A stretch of 64,000 nt of DNA from an uncultured Allomuricauda sp. (GTDB lineage Bacteria > Bacteroidota > Bacteroidia > Flavobacteriales > Flavobacteriaceae), in assembly GCF_947501165.1 (NCBI RefSeq), contig NZ_CANMUU010000004.1, positions 62,001 to 126,000 on the forward strand, written 5' to 3'. Positions 30,531 to 42,225 of the stretch are shown in pieces; position 1 is the stretch's first letter, and every line of letters begins with the position of its first letter. The notes beneath the pieces are model-generated. The model saw only the letters and a list, made by a program, of their open reading frames with translations, did not search any database and was not told the origin of the DNA. The translations under genes were made by a program, and so were the position numbers.

Positions 30531-32486
30531 CTAATCAACATTATCGTGCAAGAATGAGTTATTGGAACGCAATTGCATTTCATCATTGCTATCCTCACTC
30601 AACGTGGTCCTGGAGACTTTTTGCTCCGTAGGTGTGTCATTTAAATCAACCCCTTGTCTTTTGTAAGCGGGTTGTTTTTCAATTTCATCAATACTGTTTC
30701 TATTGTTTTGGAACTTATAGTTAAAGTTCTTCAGCTTTTTTCTTCGCTCGTCGGCTCGCTCCTTCAACAAATCATTAATAGAAGTGTTCATGGGGTCCTT
30801 ACTGTTTTGAGGAGTATTTTCCGGCTCTGACTTTCCTTCAACTTCAAGCGTCTTTTTTTCAAAAACTAACTCGCTTTCCACCAGCTTAGGTTCATGGGTC
30901 TCAGCTACAGATTTTGCTCCTGTCAATTGGGTTTCCAATTCCATGTACTCTTCAAGGTTGTACCGTGTTTCTCCTTCTTTTTTGAATTCCAAAACCGGAC
31001 TCACCTCTACGTACTCGTTAACCTCAACATCTTTAACATCACTGTCCAGGTCAAAAACTATAGTGTTTTCGGACTCTCCTTTCCCAGGTTCGTTGATTGG
31101 CATATCGAATGTAAGGGCAAACTGATCTTCTTCTTTCTCTGGAGAAACAACCTCAGGGTCCACTACTTCTATATTATTCAAGATTTTCTTGGCTTCAATA
31201 ATGACAAAATCATCCTCTACATTCTCAGGTACGACTTCCTCATAGAACACGTTGAAATTTCTAAGGTACTTGGTAGTAGAAATCAAGTCCATGGCATTAT
31301 TCTTTTCCATAGTCTGATTTTCGGCTTCATCTTCCATCTCAAGCGTATGCCTCACAACTGGCGTGGGCTCAACAACTTCAGCCTCTACTTGTATTTCTTG
31401 TACCGAAGTGGCTTGTGTGGTAAGTTCTTGCTCCGCAGTTTGCTCATCTTCCAGAGTATAGAATACTTTCTTTGTTTCGGTATTCACAATTTCATCCTGC
31501 TGATCCGCATGAAAACCCGTGGCTATAACCGTTACGGCTATCGCATCTCCCAAATCGTTATCTTCACCAACACCCATAATGATGTTAGCGCCATGACCTG
31601 CCTCTATCTGGATATAGTCATTAATTTCTCCAATTTCATCGATAGTAATTTCCTGCGTACCAGAGACTATGAGTAACAATACGTTTTTAGCCCCATTTAT
31701 TTTGTTATCGTTCAATAATGGAGAGTCCAATGCTTTCATGATGGCTTCACCGGCTCTTGCCGAACCGGAAGCCATTGCAGACCCCATTATTGCGGTTCCA
31801 CTATCGGATAAAACTGTTTTGGCATCCCGTAAGTCAATATTTTGGGTATAGTGATGGGTAATTACTTCGGCAATACCCCGAGCTGCAGTGGCTAAAACTT
31901 CATCAGCCTTGGAGAAGCCTGCTTTGAACCCAAGATTTCCATATACTTCCCTTAGCTTATTATTGTTGATAACAATCAAAGAATCTACATTGGCTCGTAA
32001 TTTTTCTATTCCCAATTGTGCCTGTTTGTTTCGCATGGCACCTTCAAATTGAAATGGAATAGTAACAATACCAACAGTCAAGATATCCATCTCCCTGGCC
32101 AGTTTGGCGATTACGGGAGCTGCACCAGTACCTGTACCGCCACCCATACCGGCGGTTATAAAAGTCATTTTTGTAGTACTTTCCAACATGGCCTTGATAT
32201 CTTCCATGCTTTCCAAAGCCGCCTGTTCACCAACTTCAGGATTGGCTCCAGCACCTAATCCTTCCGTTAGAGACACGCCCAACTGAATTTTATTGGGGAC
32301 AGAACTGTTTTGCAATGCTTGTGCATCTGTGTTGCAGATAACAAAATCCACACCATTAATGCCCGCTTGGAACATGTGATTGATGGCATTGCTACCACCG
32401 CCTCCCACTCCAATTACTTTTATAACGTTGCTTTTGTTCTTAGGTAAATCAAAAGCTATGTTGTCAAATTCGGTGCTCTTACTCAT
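30531..32486 (-). CDS. ftsZ: Cell division protein FtsZ
   Basis: This is the tubulin-like GTPase that forms the division ring. From the ATG at 32486, which gives the usual MSKSTEF-NIAFDLPKN start, the protein has 651 residues. The GTP-binding GGGTGTG is at 115-121 and the T7-loop NxDxxD motif is in QNIDLRDAK. The globular part ends near residue 320. The remaining 330 residues are a long acidic tail, much longer than in E. coli (383 in total), as is usual for Flavobacteriia. The upstream ATG at 32540 would overlap ftsA by 11 bp and is unlikely. Confidence 0.95.
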   Translation of the reverse strand: MSKSTEFDNIAFDLPKNKSNVIKVIGVGGGGSNAINHMFQAGINGVDFVICNTDAQALQNSSVPNKIQLGVSLTEGLGAGANPEVGEQAALESMEDIKAMLESTTKMTFITAGMGGGTGTGAAPVIAKLAREMDILTVGIVTIPFQFEGAMRNKQAQLGIEKLRANVDSLIVINNNKLREVYGNLGFKAGFSKADEVLATAARGIAEVITHHYTQNIDLRDAKTVLSDSGTAIMGSAMASGSARAGEAIMKALDSPLLNDNKINGAKNVLLLIVSGTQEITIDEIGEINDYIQIEAGHGANIIMGVGEDNDLGDAIAVTVIATGFHADQQDEIVNTETKKVFYTLEDEQTAEQELTTQATSVQEIQVEAEVVEPTPVVRHTLEMEDEAENQTMEKNNAMDLISTTKYLRNFNVFYEEVVPENVEDDFVIIEAKKILNNIEVVDPEVVSPEKEEDQFALTFDMPINEPGKGESENTIVFDLDSDVKDVEVNEYVEVSPVLEFKKEGETRYNLEEYMELETQLTGAKSVAETHEPKLVESELVFEKKTLEVEGKSEPENTPQNSKDPMNTSINDLLKERADERRKKLKNFNYKFQNNRNSIDEIEKQPAYKRQGVDLNDTPTEQKVSRTTLSEDSNDEMQLRSNNSFLHDNVD

Positions 32487-32529
32487 GTCGTTCTTTGTAT
32501 TGTTTATTTTTTGTTGCTCAATGGGGTTA

Positions 32530-33855
32530 TCATTCCGCATTGTCCAAAAAGTCCTTCAACTTTTCAGACCATTTATCGAAAATAGATTTGCGCTCTTTAG
32601 TGTAGGTGCCAGAAGTATATGCTTCAGAAACTTCTTGCTCTACCAATACACGTTCTTCGTCCATGGATTCCTCTGTAATATCCATGTTCTTCTTCTGGCT
32701 CTCAATGGCATTCATCAACAATCCCACTGCCGTGGCATATAGTGGACTGGCAATTTCTTCATCGGAATCTCCAGCGAGATGTTCATTTGGGTATCCTATC
32801 CGTGTATCCATACCCGTTATATATTCCACCAATTGTTTTAGGTGTTTTAACTGACTTCCACCACCAGTCAATACGATGCCGGCAATCAGTTTTTTCTTTT
32901 GCTCTTCGTGGCCGTAGTTTTTGATTTCAACATATACTTGTTCAATAATCTCTACCACTCTAGCATGGATTATTTTAGAAAGGTTTTTTAAGGTGATTTC
33001 TTTGGGTTCCCTTCCTCTTAAACCTGGGATAGAAACAATTTCATTATCCTTGTTTTCACCAGGCCATGCCGAACCAAACTTCATCTTCAATAGCTCAGCT
33101 TGTTTTTCAATGATGGAACAGCCTTCTTTAATGTCTTCAGTAATCACATTTCCACCAAAAGGAATTACTGCAGTATGTCTGATAATCCCATCTTTGAAAA
33201 TGGCCAAATCTGTGGTTCCGCCTCCTATATCTATGAGCGCCACTCCAGCTTCTTTTTCCTCTTGGCTTAAAACGGCATCAGAAGATGCCAAAGGCTCCAA
33301 AGTGATATTTCCAAGGTCCAATCCCGCACTTTTAATGCATCTACCAATGTTTTTTATGGATGAAACCTGCCCAACCACTACGTGGAAATTGGCTTCCAAT
33401 CTGCCTCCATACATTCCTTTTGGCTCCTTGATTTCAGATTGCCCATCCACTTTATATTCCTGTGGAAGTACATGGATGATTTCTTCACCAGGTAGCATAA
33501 CCAATTTGTAAACCTGATTGCATAGCTTGTCCAAATCATCATCGCAAATAACTTCTTCAGAATTAGAACGTGTAATGTAATCGCTATGCTGAAGACTGCG
33601 GATATGTTGTCCTGCAATACCTACTACGACCGACCCAATTTTTAGACCTGCATTAAGCTCTGCCTGCTCCACCGCCTGTTGTATAGAGGAAATGGTTTGG
33701 GTGATGTTGTTCACCACTCCACGGTGAACCCCCAAACTCTTAGATTTTCCTGTTCCCAGAACTTCGATTTTGCCGTACTCATTTTCCTTACCAATAATTG
33801 CTACAATTTTGGTAGTTCCAATGTCCAATCCAACTGAATAATTACCCTGTTCCAT
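32530..33855 (-). CDS. ftsA: Cell division protein FtsA
   Basis: This 441-residue actin-like protein anchors FtsZ to the membrane. The ATPase motifs are present: VGLDIGTTKIVAIIG (phosphate 1), VALIDIGGGTTDLAIF (phosphate 2) and GIVLTGGGSQLKHL (adenosine). The C-terminal KWSEKLKDFLDNAE is the amphipathic membrane helix. It starts 3 bp after ftsQ and ends 44 bp before the ftsZ start. Confidence 0.95.
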   Translation of the reverse strand: MEQGNYSVGLDIGTTKIVAIIGKENEYGKIEVLGTGKSKSLGVHRGVVNNITQTISSIQQAVEQAELNAGLKIGSVVVGIAGQHIRSLQHSDYITRSNSEEVICDDDLDKLCNQVYKLVMLPGEEIIHVLPQEYKVDGQSEIKEPKGMYGGRLEANFHVVVGQVSSIKNIGRCIKSAGLDLGNITLEPLASSDAVLSQEEKEAGVALIDIGGGTTDLAIFKDGIIRHTAVIPFGGNVITEDIKEGCSIIEKQAELLKMKFGSAWPGENKDNEIVSIPGLRGREPKEITLKNLSKIIHARVVEIIEQVYVEIKNYGHEEQKKKLIAGIVLTGGGSQLKHLKQLVEYITGMDTRIGYPNEHLAGDSDEEIASPLYATAVGLLMNAIESQKKNMDITEESMDEERVLVEQEVSEAYTSGTYTKERKSIFDKWSEKLKDFLDNAE

Positions 33856-33858
33856 ACT

Positions 33859-34578
33859 TTAAATTTTGGTGCAAACCACTTGATTGTTGAACTCGAGGCT
33901 TACTACCGCATACTTTTCCAAAGAATTGTCTTTGGTAGCCTTTGCATAGAAAGCCATGAAATTTTTAAATTTTTCATTTAGATTATCCACTCCGCCCAGA
34001 TTAACTACAAAATTCTCCATTCTGAAACGCAGTTGATAATTACCTTCTTCTTCAACATGGATGCCAATCACGTTTTTTCTAAGAAAGTCATCCTCGTTGA
34101 TATAGTTAAGAATTGTATACGCATCCTCTAAAGTCTTTCCCGTAATTTTTCCCGTGATAATGGGAACTCTTGCGGAATGATGTTTGGACAATGGCATACG
34201 TTTTCCAACGTCATCCAAGTAAAACTTTGATGCGCCTTCTATTCTTCCAATGGGTTTTCGCTGAACAATCTTAGAAATAAGCTTGCCATCTACCGTGAAA
34301 TAGATTTGGGCCTTTTTTACCATATCGTTGGACTGAATTACCTTCTCTATGGTATTCAAAACTAATTGTTCTTTTGTCCTATTTTTGACGCTGCCGTAAT
34401 TTTGTATTAACAATTTATTAACTGAGGCCTCATCAATAAATAAGTCATTGTCTCCCAAGAAGTTGATTGAAATTTGTTCTACTTCTCTTTTGTTGCTCCT
34501 ATAATCTGAAAAGCCATATAGACCAATGGCCGTTATGATTAATACAGATAGTTTTAGTATGTCCCAATTAACTCGCAT
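33859..34578 (-). CDS. ftsQ: Cell division protein FtsQ
   Basis: This 239-residue protein has a single membrane helix (about 10-24) and a periplasmic region with a POTRA-like part (ISINFLGDNDLFIDEASVN) and a beta domain, as in FtsQ/DivIB. It links the early and late division proteins. It overlaps the end of murC by 11 bp. Confidence 0.85.
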   Translation of the reverse strand: MRVNWDILKLSVLIITAIGLYGFSDYRSNKREVEQISINFLGDNDLFIDEASVNKLLIQNYGSVKNRTKEQLVLNTIEKVIQSNDMVKKAQIYFTVDGKLISKIVQRKPIGRIEGASKFYLDDVGKRMPLSKHHSARVPIITGKITGKTLEDAYTILNYINEDDFLRKNVIGIHVEEEGNYQLRFRMENFVVNLGGVDNLNEKFKNFMAFYAKATKDNSLEKYAVVSLEFNNQVVCTKI

Positions 34579-35920
34579 ACGCTAATTCTTCTTTTATTTT
34601 GGATACTTCCAAACCGATATCACCAGCTCCCATGGTGACCAGTATCCTGGTATCTATCTTCTTCAATTCCTGAATTAGATTGGATTTATCCACTAATTTT
34701 TTATTCGGGTTATTAATCTTTTTCAATAGCCATTCTGAAGTCACCCCATCTATGGGTTCTTCCCTGGCCGGGTAAATATCCAACAGCAATACCACAGTGA
34801 ATTTTTCCAGACTACGTGCAAAATCATCTGCAAAATCCTTAGTTCTGGAAAACAAATGAGGTTGAAAAACTGCAGTGACTTCATCACTAGGATACATCTC
34901 GCTGACCGCATCGAAAACTGCGTTGATTTCGGTGGGATGGTGCGCATAATCGTCTATGAACACCAAATCTTCTTCCTTGATTTGATAGGAAAACCTGCGC
35001 TGTACTCCTTTAAAGGTTTCCATAGCCCCAGCTAAACGGTGCAGCGGACAACCCGCATGCACCGCCATTGCGAAGGCAACTAATCCATTGAGCAAATTGT
35101 GCCGTCCAGGTTGATTGAATCGGGTTTTCTCCAATCTTCCCTTGGGCGAGATCAAATCAAAAATGTAGGTTCCATGTTCAATTGTGATATTTTCTATTCG
35201 GTATTGGGAGTCATCTTCAATTCCGAAAGTAATTCCTTCTAAAGGCAACCCATTTTTTACAAAAAGGATGCCCTCTGGTTTTATCTTTTTTGAGAAATCC
35301 TCAAAGGCTTTCGTCAATTCTTTGGGATTTCCGTAAATGTCCAAATGGTCTGCATCCATTGAGGTAATACAGGCAACATCTGGAGAAAGTTGTAAAAAGG
35401 AACGGTCAAATTCATCAGCCTCAACCACAGAATACTCTGTTCCCTCCAATAAAAAATTGCTATTAAAATTCTCTGAAATTCCACCTAAAAACGCAGTAAT
35501 AGGCATTCCGCATTCCTTAAGTAGATGTGCCAAAATGCAGGATGTCGTCGTTTTTCCATGGGTTCCAGCTACGGCAAAACAGAATGTATCTCTGGTTATT
35601 ATACCCAATACCTCTGCACGTTTTTTAATCTCAAATCCATTTTTCCTGAAATATTGAAGCTGAGAGTGGGTATCGGGAACCGCCGGAGTATAAACCACTA
35701 AGGTTTCATTTTTTGATTTAAAGGACTCTGGAATCAATTCCAAATCATCTTGAAAATGTACTGCAACTCCATGCGCTTGAAGCTCTTTGGTAATTGGGGA
35801 TTCCACACGGTCATATCCTACGACCTGCTTACCCAAATAATTGAAATATCTCGCCAAAGCAGACATACCAATGCCTCCGATACCTACAAAAAAGACGTTA
35901 TGGATATCTTTCAGCTTCAT
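34568..35920 (-). CDS. murC: UDP-N-acetylmuramate-L-alanine ligase
   Basis: This 450-residue cytoplasmic Mur ligase adds L-alanine to UDP-MurNAc. It has the N-terminal [14 protein letters not shown] nucleotide fold, the ATP-binding [10 protein letters not shown] loop, the [16 protein letters not shown] motif ([11 protein letters not shown] here) and [12 protein letters not shown]. It overlaps murG by 4 bp and ftsQ by 11 bp. Confidence 0.95.
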   Translation of the reverse strand: MKLKDIHNVFFVGIGGIGMSALARYFNYLGKQVVGYDRVESPITKELQAHGVAVHFQDDLELIPESFKSKNETLVVYTPAVPDTHSQLQYFRKNGFEIKKRAEVLGIITRDTFCFAVAGTHGKTTTSCILAHLLKECGMPITAFLGGISENFNSNFLLEGTEYSVVEADEFDRSFLQLSPDVACITSMDADHLDIYGNPKELTKAFEDFSKKIKPEGILFVKNGLPLEGITFGIEDDSQYRIENITIEHGTYIFDLISPKGRLEKTRFNQPGRHNLLNGLVAFAMAVHAGCPLHRLAGAMETFKGVQRRFSYQIKEEDLVFIDDYAHHPTEINAVFDAVSEMYPSDEVTAVFQPHLFSRTKDFADDFARSLEKFTVVLLLDIYPAREEPIDGVTSEWLLKKINNPNKKLVDKSNLIQELKKIDTRILVTMGAGDIGLEVSKIKEELAYAS

Positions 35921-37005
35921 TTCAGCAGTTTTTCAATTTCATCCACAATATGTTCCGTTGCCCTTGGCAAGGCCATTTTTTTAATGTTTACCCCTAGTTT
36001 TTCCTGTTCTTCTTCTGAAGTCAAGAGTTCAGAGAAAACAGATTCAAATTTTTCATCGAGTTCGTTTTCCTTTAGGACCACTGCCGCATTCTCAACTTCC
36101 AATGCCTTTGCATTTTTGGTTTGATGGTCTTCTGCCACATTGGGGGAAGGAATGAACAAAACCGGCTTTCCCACTAAACACAGTTCAGAGACCGAACCTG
36201 CACCAGCTCTAGAAATAATGAAATCTGCAGCAGCATAGGCCAAATCCATTCTATTTACAAAGGCTTTTACTTTGACATTTTTGGAATCATGTTTTTCATA
36301 ATCTTCCAAGTAAAGTTTACCACATTGCCACAGTAATTGAACTCCTTGGGATTCAAAATATCCAAGCTTACTTTCTATCAATTGATTTACCCTGCGTGCT
36401 CCCAGACTACCTCCTAAAATCAAAACTGTTTTCTTAGTTACATCAAGGGCAAAAAATGAAAGGGCTTCAGCTTTATCTGTTTTTATACTTACTAAATCCG
36501 CACGAACTGGATTTCCTGTCTTCACAATCTTTTCCTTTGGAAAGAATCGCTCCATATTATCATAGGCCACACAAATGCGGTCCGCTTTAGTGGCCAACAG
36601 TTTGTTGGTAATGCCAGCATACGAGTTCTGTTCTTGAAGCACATAAGGAATATTTCTGTGAGCTGCTTTCTTTAAAAGTGGGCCGCTTGCAAAGCCTCCC
36701 GTACCAATGGCAACATCGGGATTAAACTTCTTGATTATTTTACCGGCCCTAATCAAACTTGTTATTAGCTTTAGTGGAAACATTAGATTTTTCCACGTTA
36801 GTTTTCTTTGCAATCCACTTATCCAAAGGCCTTCTATTTTGTAGCCTGCCTTTGGCACTTTTTCCATCTCCATCTTATCCTTTGCCCCCACAAACAGAAA
36901 TTCTGCTTGGGGATACCTTCGCTTTAGCTCATTGGCGATGGCGATGGCTGGATAAATATGCCCTCCCGTACCTCCTCCAGAAAGTATGAATCTATAGTTG
37001 TCCAC
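35917..37005 (-). CDS. murG: UDP-GlcNAc:lipid I GlcNAc transferase
   Basis: This 362-residue GT28 enzyme makes lipid II on the inner face of the membrane. The N-terminal [15 protein letters not shown] loop and the C-terminal [36 protein letters not shown] donor-site motif are intact. It overlaps ftsW by 14 bp and murC by 4 bp. Confidence 0.95.
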   Translation of the reverse strand: MDNYRFILSGGGTGGHIYPAIAIANELKRRYPQAEFLFVGAKDKMEMEKVPKAGYKIEGLWISGLQRKLTWKNLMFPLKLITSLIRAGKIIKKFNPDVAIGTGGFASGPLLKKAAHRNIPYVLQEQNSYAGITNKLLATKADRICVAYDNMERFFPKEKIVKTGNPVRADLVSIKTDKAEALSFFALDVTKKTVLILGGSLGARRVNQLIESKLGYFESQGVQLLWQCGKLYLEDYEKHDSKNVKVKAFVNRMDLAYAAADFIISRAGAGSVSELCLVGKPVLFIPSPNVAEDHQTKNAKALEVENAAVVLKENELDEKFESVFSELLTSEEEQEKLGVNIKKMALPRATEHIVDEIEKLLK

Positions 37006-38197
37006 TTAATACTTCCAAAGGGTTACTTTCATCCATATCATAGGATTCCTCCTCCAAATTTTCTTTTTTGTTGCTAGCACTCAAAACAATTCCAATGGCC
37101 ATACAGGTCATCCAAATGGATGTACCTCCCATACTTATTAATGGAAGGGGTTGTCCCGTTACTGGAAATAATTGGACCACTACAGCCATATTGATAAATG
37201 CTTGAAACACTATGGGCAAACCAACTCCAATGACCAAAAGTTTAGAAAAAATGGTCTTGGCCGAATTGGCCACTACCACTATCCTAAACAATAACAACAG
37301 ATAGAAAAACATCAACGCTCCTCCTCCCAAAAGACCATATTCTTCTATAATAATGGCGAAGATGAAATCTGAAGTACTTTGGGACAGCATATTCTTAATC
37401 ACACTTTTTCCTGCTCCCTTTCCTACCAATCCACCTTCGGCAACGGCAATCTTCGCTAAGGTGAGTTGATGCAAATCGTCACTATCCGCTTTTTCTGGAC
37501 TCCAAAAGGTTTCTATTCTTGATTTCCAAGTGCCTGCGCGTTGCGGTAACATATCTGGCGCCTTGAAAAGCACAAAAAGGAACATTCCTGCTAGAACTAA
37601 ACCCGCTCCCATAATAGAGAACAGATATTTTAAAGGATATCCTCCAAGAAAGCATAACACCAATACCAGAAAGCTAATAATGGCTGCTGTAGAAAAGTTC
37701 TCGGGCAATATCAATAGTACCACCAAAGCCGTTGGAAGCCATAAGGGCAATATACTTTCCTTAAAAGTGATCTGTACGTCTTTTATCTTGGTTAAATACC
37801 TCGCTATCCATATCATTAAAACCACAGAGGCCAGCGTAGAAGTCTGGAAATTGACACCTACAAACGGAATCTTAATCCATCTATTTGCAGTAACACCCCC
37901 TATTCTTGTCTCCACCGTTAGGGTATATGCCAATAATATCAACACAATGGGCAAGGCGATTATGGAAAGTCCTTTAAAGTAATGGGTTGGAATGCGATGT
38001 ACTGCGTAGATGATCCCAAAACCAAGGAACAAAAGCACACCGTGCTTTACCAAGTGTCCCAGGGTAGTACCATCATCGTTCACATACACCAAGTTGGTAC
38101 TGGCACTATACACCGGCAAAAATGAGAAGAGTGCCAAAAGGGCAACAACTGCCCAAATCGCTTTATCTCCTTTCAAATTTTTCAGTAATGCCAACAT
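36992..38197 (-). CDS. ftsW: SEDS peptidoglycan glycosyltransferase FtsW
   Basis: This 401-residue multi-span membrane protein polymerises lipid II at the septum together with FtsI. SEDS features are present: [22 protein letters not shown] with the conserved acidic residues, and [11 protein letters not shown]. It starts 1 bp after murD and overlaps murG by 14 bp. Confidence 0.93.
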   Translation of the reverse strand: MLALLKNLKGDKAIWAVVALLALFSFLPVYSASTNLVYVNDDGTTLGHLVKHGVLLFLGFGIIYAVHRIPTHYFKGLSIIALPIVLILLAYTLTVETRIGGVTANRWIKIPFVGVNFQTSTLASVVLMIWIARYLTKIKDVQITFKESILPLWLPTALVVLLILPENFSTAAIISFLVLVLCFLGGYPLKYLFSIMGAGLVLAGMFLFVLFKAPDMLPQRAGTWKSRIETFWSPEKADSDDLHQLTLAKIAVAEGGLVGKGAGKSVIKNMLSQSTSDFIFAIIIEEYGLLGGGALMFFYLLLLFRIVVVANSAKTIFSKLLVIGVGLPIVFQAFINMAVVVQLFPVTGQPLPLISMGGTSIWMTCMAIGIVLSASNKKENLEEESYDMDESNPLEVLSGQL

Positions 38198-38198
38198 C

Positions 38199-39533
38199 CT
38201 ATAATCTTTTTATTTCCCTTTTAAATTGATTTCCTCTGTCTTCATAGTTTTCGAATAGGTCAAAACTCGCACAGGCAGGGGAGAGCAAAACATTATCTCC
38301 TCGTTCTGCAATTTTATAGGCCACCTTTACGGCCTCTTGCATGGAATAGGTCTCCACCATTAGTTCAATCACATTGCCAAAAGCCTCTTTTATTCTGGAA
38401 TTATCAGCACCTAAGCAAACAATGGCTTTTACTTTTTCACGTACTAAAGGCATCAATTCGGAATAGTCATTTCCTTTGTCCACACCGCCAACAATCCAGA
38501 CAATAGGTTTTTTAATGCCATCCAAAGCGTAATACGTGGCATTCACATTGGTAGCTTTAGAGTCATTGATATATTCGACATGGTTAATTTTCAACACCTT
38601 TTCCAAACGGTGAGACACCCCTTGGAACGTCTCAATACTCTGACGAATAGTTTCTTTCCTTACATTTACCAAAAGCGCAGCGAGACTGGCCGCCATGGTG
38701 TTCTTTACATTGTGTTGACCTTCTAAGGCCAAAATATCTGTGCTCATTTCCAAGGTTTTATGTTCAATAGTCATTTTTATTATGTTATCCTCCAACCAAG
38801 CTCCAGTCTCCAATTTTTCCTTTAAGGAGAAAGGCACTAATTTGGATTGAATTGGGAATTTCTTGAGTCCATCTCGTATTACTGGATCATCAGCATCATA
38901 AATGAAAAAATCATCTTCGGTCTGATTCATTGTTATCCGAAATTTAGAAGCGATATAATTTTCAAATTGATTGTCATATCGGTCTAAATGATCAGGTGTA
39001 ATATTGGTCAAGACGGCAATATGCGGTCTAAAATCCTGAATGCCGTCCAGTTGAAAACTACTTATTTCCAAGGCGTACATGTCAAAATCCTGTTCAGCAA
39101 CCATTTTAGCATAGCTATCACCAATATTACCGGCCAATCCAGCATTCAACCCTCCATTTTTAAGCAAATGATGGATTAACATGGTTGTTGTGGTCTTGCC
39201 ATTGCTTCCTGTTATTCCAATAACCGTGGCATTGGAAAATTTTGAAGCAAACTCCATCTCTGAAATCACCGGAATCCCTTGTGCCAATATTTGCTGCACT
39301 AAGGGCACTTTATCCGGAATCCCAGGACTTTTCATCACAACATCGGCCTGTAGAATCTTTTCATCAGAATGTTTTCCTGACTCCCATTCAATCTCAAAAT
39401 GTTCAAGAACTTCTTTATATTTTGGTTGTATCTCACCTTTGTCCGAGACAAAAACTTGATATCCTTCTTTCTTTCCTAAAATGGCAGTTCCCACACCACT
39501 TTCTCCACCACCAAGAACCACCAAACGCTTCAT
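38199..39533 (-). CDS. murD: UDP-MurNAc-L-Ala-D-glutamate ligase
   Basis: This 444-residue Mur ligase has VLGGGESGVGTAILG in the substrate domain, the ATP-binding GITGSNGKTTTTML loop, EISSFQLDGI and HRLEKVLKINHVEYINDSKATN. It adds D-glutamate in the cytoplasm. It begins 3 bp after mraY. Confidence 0.95.
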   Translation of the reverse strand: MKRLVVLGGGESGVGTAILGKKEGYQVFVSDKGEIQPKYKEVLEHFEIEWESGKHSDEKILQADVVMKSPGIPDKVPLVQQILAQGIPVISEMEFASKFSNATVIGITGSNGKTTTTMLIHHLLKNGGLNAGLAGNIGDSYAKMVAEQDFDMYALEISSFQLDGIQDFRPHIAVLTNITPDHLDRYDNQFENYIASKFRITMNQTEDDFFIYDADDPVIRDGLKKFPIQSKLVPFSLKEKLETGAWLEDNIIKMTIEHKTLEMSTDILALEGQHNVKNTMAASLAALLVNVRKETIRQSIETFQGVSHRLEKVLKINHVEYINDSKATNVNATYYALDGIKKPIVWIVGGVDKGNDYSELMPLVREKVKAIVCLGADNSRIKEAFGNVIELMVETYSMQEAVKVAYKIAERGDNVLLSPACASFDLFENYEDRGNQFKREIKRL

Positions 39534-39536
39534 CTT

Positions 39537-40757
39537 CTACCGCACTTTTAAAGTCACAATACTGATGATGGCCAATAGAATTCCCACAATCCAAAACCGT
39601 GTGACTATTTTACTCTCATGGTATAATTTTTTTTGATAATGATGATGCAATGGAGCCATCAAGAACAACCTTTTTCCTTCACCATATTTCTTTTTTGTTC
39701 TTTTGAAATAGCTCACCTGCAACATGACCGAAACTGTTTCTGCAAAGAAAATTCCACATAGCAGGGGTATCAACAACTCTTTTCTTATGATGATGGCAAT
39801 TACCGCTATTACTCCGCCTATGGTGAGACTTCCTGTATCCCCCATAAATACTTGGGCTGGGTAGGCATTGTACCATAAAAATCCAACTAAGGCGCCTGCA
39901 AAAGCAGCAATAAAAACCACCAATTCACCCACTCTGGGCAGATAGAAAATGTCCAGATAATCTGAAAATTCAATATTCCCAGATACCCAAGTAAAAATTC
40001 CAAGGGTAAGTACAATGATTGCGGAGGAACCAGCAGCAAGACCATCAATACCATCAGTAAGGTTAGCTCCGTTGGAAACGGCGGTTACAATAATTATTAC
40101 AATCGGAATGAAAATCAGCCAAGCATAGTCTTCGAAACCTTCACCCATCCAAGAAATTATCTCAGAATAGTCCAGCTCGTTGTTTTTGAAGAAAGGTACA
40201 TTGGTCCTAACTGCTTTTATTTCTTCACCGTAAACTTGTTCAACTTTGAAGTTCTCGGTTATACGAGTGGTATCTTTTTCCTTTAAAGTCACCTCAGGAT
40301 GGAAATAGAGTACAGCGCCCACAATTAGACCCAAACCCACTTGACCCATCACTTTGAATCTACCTTTTAGCCCCTTTTTATTCTTCCTGAAGATTTTGAT
40401 ATAATCATCGATAAATCCAATGACACCCATCCAGACTGTGGTTATAATCAGCAGGATTACATATATGTTTTTGATATCAGCGAACAATATTACGGGAAGC
40501 AAAGTGGACATAATAATGATAAGACCTCCCATAGTGGGTGTACCTGATTTTTGTTGCTGACCTTCCAGTCCTAAGTCACGAATACTTTCACCAATTTGTT
40601 TTGCCTGAAGGAAAAGAATAATACGTTTTCCATATATCATAGCTATTAAAAGCGACAACAGAACAGCCATGGCAGAACGAAAGGTCAAAAACTGAAACAA
40701 TCCCGCTCCCGGTAGTTGATATTGTTTTTCTAAGTATTCAAACAAATAGTATAGCAT
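39537..40757 (-). CDS. mraY: Phospho-MurNAc-pentapeptide transferase
   Basis: This 406-residue membrane enzyme makes lipid I. MraY motifs are seen: [47 protein letters not shown] and PLHHHYQ. A segment of about 75 residues after position 155 ([20 protein letters not shown] and on) is a periplasmic insert typical of Bacteroidota MraY. It starts 4 bp after murE. Confidence 0.95.
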   Translation of the reverse strand: MLYYLFEYLEKQYQLPGAGLFQFLTFRSAMAVLLSLLIAMIYGKRIILFLQAKQIGESIRDLGLEGQQQKSGTPTMGGLIIIMSTLLPVILFADIKNIYVILLIITTVWMGVIGFIDDYIKIFRKNKKGLKGRFKVMGQVGLGLIVGAVLYFHPEVTLKEKDTTRITENFKVEQVYGEEIKAVRTNVPFFKNNELDYSEIISWMGEGFEDYAWLIFIPIVIIIVTAVSNGANLTDGIDGLAAGSSAIIVLTLGIFTWVSGNIEFSDYLDIFYLPRVGELVVFIAAFAGALVGFLWYNAYPAQVFMGDTGSLTIGGVIAVIAIIIRKELLIPLLCGIFFAETVSVMLQVSYFKRTKKKYGEGKRLFLMAPLHHHYQKKLYHESKIVTRFWIVGILLAIISIVTLKVR

Positions 40758-40761
40758 CCTG

Positions 40762-42225
40762 TTATTTATTCAAGCTTTCCAAAGCTTTTTGCAATTCTTT
40801 GTAATCGTCAAAATCTGTTCTCACTCCTTTAGTTTCTTGGTAGGTCTCGTGCCCCTTTCCAGCCACTAGAATGATATCATTTGTAGCGGCCAGTTTGCAT
40901 GCCGCCTTAATGGCCTGCCCCCTATCTTCAATGGACAGTATTTTTTTGGTGTTCTGTGGCTCCACTCCATTTTCCATCTCCTTGATAATCTCCATAGGGG
41001 GCTCGCTTCTTGGATTATCTGAGGTAAAAATGGCCTGATCGCTCATTTCTGAGGCGATATGACCCATAACCGGACGCTTCGACTTATCACGGTCACCACC
41101 ACACCCCACAACGGTGATGACGTTTTCATTTCCAGTCCTCAATGCATTGATGGTTATCAATACATTTTTCAACGCATCCGGCGTATGGGCATAATCGACA
41201 ATAGCCTTTATTTTGTCTTTGGATATAAAATATTGGAATCGTCCATCTACTGTTTCCAGTTCGCTGATAAGGCGTAGAATTTCGATTTTATCCAACCCCA
41301 ACTCACATGCCGTGGCATATATGGCCAATAAGTTATAGGCATTGAAATCTCCGATAAGTTTGGTCCATATTTCGTTGTCATCCAATTTTAGAAGCTGGCC
41401 ATCAAACTGCTTTTCCAAAATCTGACCTCTATAATCCGCATATGATTTTAGGGCATAGGTCAACTTTTTTGATTTAGTGTTCTGTAACATCACCAACCCA
41501 TTTTTGTCATCCACGTTGCTTAGGCAAAAAGCAGATTTAGGGAGGTCATCGAACAACTTTTTCTTAGTGTCTCGATATTCTGCAAACGTTTTATGATAGT
41601 CTAAATGATCATGGGAAAGATTGGTGAAAATTGCACCCGAGAAATGCAATCCCTCGGTTCGTTTTTGATGAATTCCATGCGAGCTCACTTCCATAAAACA
41701 AAACTCCACCCCTTCTTCGTTCATTTTGGACAGATATTTATTAATGGTAAGCACATCCGGAGTGGTATGGGTTGCCGGATATTCTTTATTGTGAATCATT
41801 ACCCGTATTGTAGAAAGTAGACCCACTTTGTAGCCTGCCTTTGTAAACAGATCATATAGCAGAGTGGTGACGGTGGTTTTACCATTAGTTCCAGTAACTC
41901 CAACTAATTTTAGATTCTTGGATGGGTTTCCATAAAAATTACTAGCAATTACCGCCAAAGCACTATTGCTATTATTCACTTTTAGGTATGTAACTCCGTT
42001 GACCAATAGTTTTGGAAGCTCTTCGCACACTACCGCGATAGCTCCAGATTCCACAGCTTTGGAAATGTATTCATGCCCATCGGTTAGGGTTCCACGAACT
42101 GCAACAAAGACATCGTCCATTTCCACTTTGCGTGAGTCAAAATGAACTTGATTCACCATGATATTGGTATTTCCACTCACCGCAGAAAGACTTACACCAT
42201 ATAATATGTCTTTTAACAGCATCAT
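40762..42225 (-). CDS. murE: UDP-MurNAc-tripeptide synthetase (meso-DAP type)
   Basis: This 487-residue ligase has the ATP loop [14 protein letters not shown] and the THTTPDVL segment. The DNPRSEPP motif selects meso-diaminopimelate, so the peptidoglycan is of the A1-gamma type. The second codon is also ATG. It overlaps the ftsI stop by 4 bp. Confidence 0.95.
   Translation of the reverse strand: MMLLKDILYGVSLSAVSGNTNIMVNQVHFDSRKVEMDDVFVAVRGTLTDGHEYISKAVESGAIAVVCEELPKLLVNGVTYLKVNNSNSALAVIASNFYGNPSKNLKLVGVTGTNGKTTVTTLLYDLFTKAGYKVGLLSTIRVMIHNKEYPATHTTPDVLTINKYLSKMNEEGVEFCFMEVSSHGIHQKRTEGLHFSGAIFTNLSHDHLDYHKTFAEYRDTKKKLFDDLPKSAFCLSNVDDKNGLVMLQNTKSKKLTYALKSYADYRGQILEKQFDGQLLKLDDNEIWTKLIGDFNAYNLLAIYATACELGLDKIEILRLISELETVDGRFQYFISKDKIKAIVDYAHTPDALKNVLITINALRTGNENVITVVGCGGDRDKSKRPVMGHIASEMSDQAIFTSDNPRSEPPMEIIKEMENGVEPQNTKKILSIEDRGQAIKAACKLAATNDIILVAGKGHETYQETKGVRTDFDDYKELQKALESLNK

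Noticed and set aside
30894-31676. A 260-codon open frame on the plus strand opposite ftsZ
   Set aside because: It lies wholly opposite the well supported ftsZ tail, has a composition typical of a reverse-complement frame and shows no domain.
32921-33511. A 196-codon open frame opposite ftsA
   Set aside because: It is antisense to conserved ftsA motifs and has no promoter or family resemblance.
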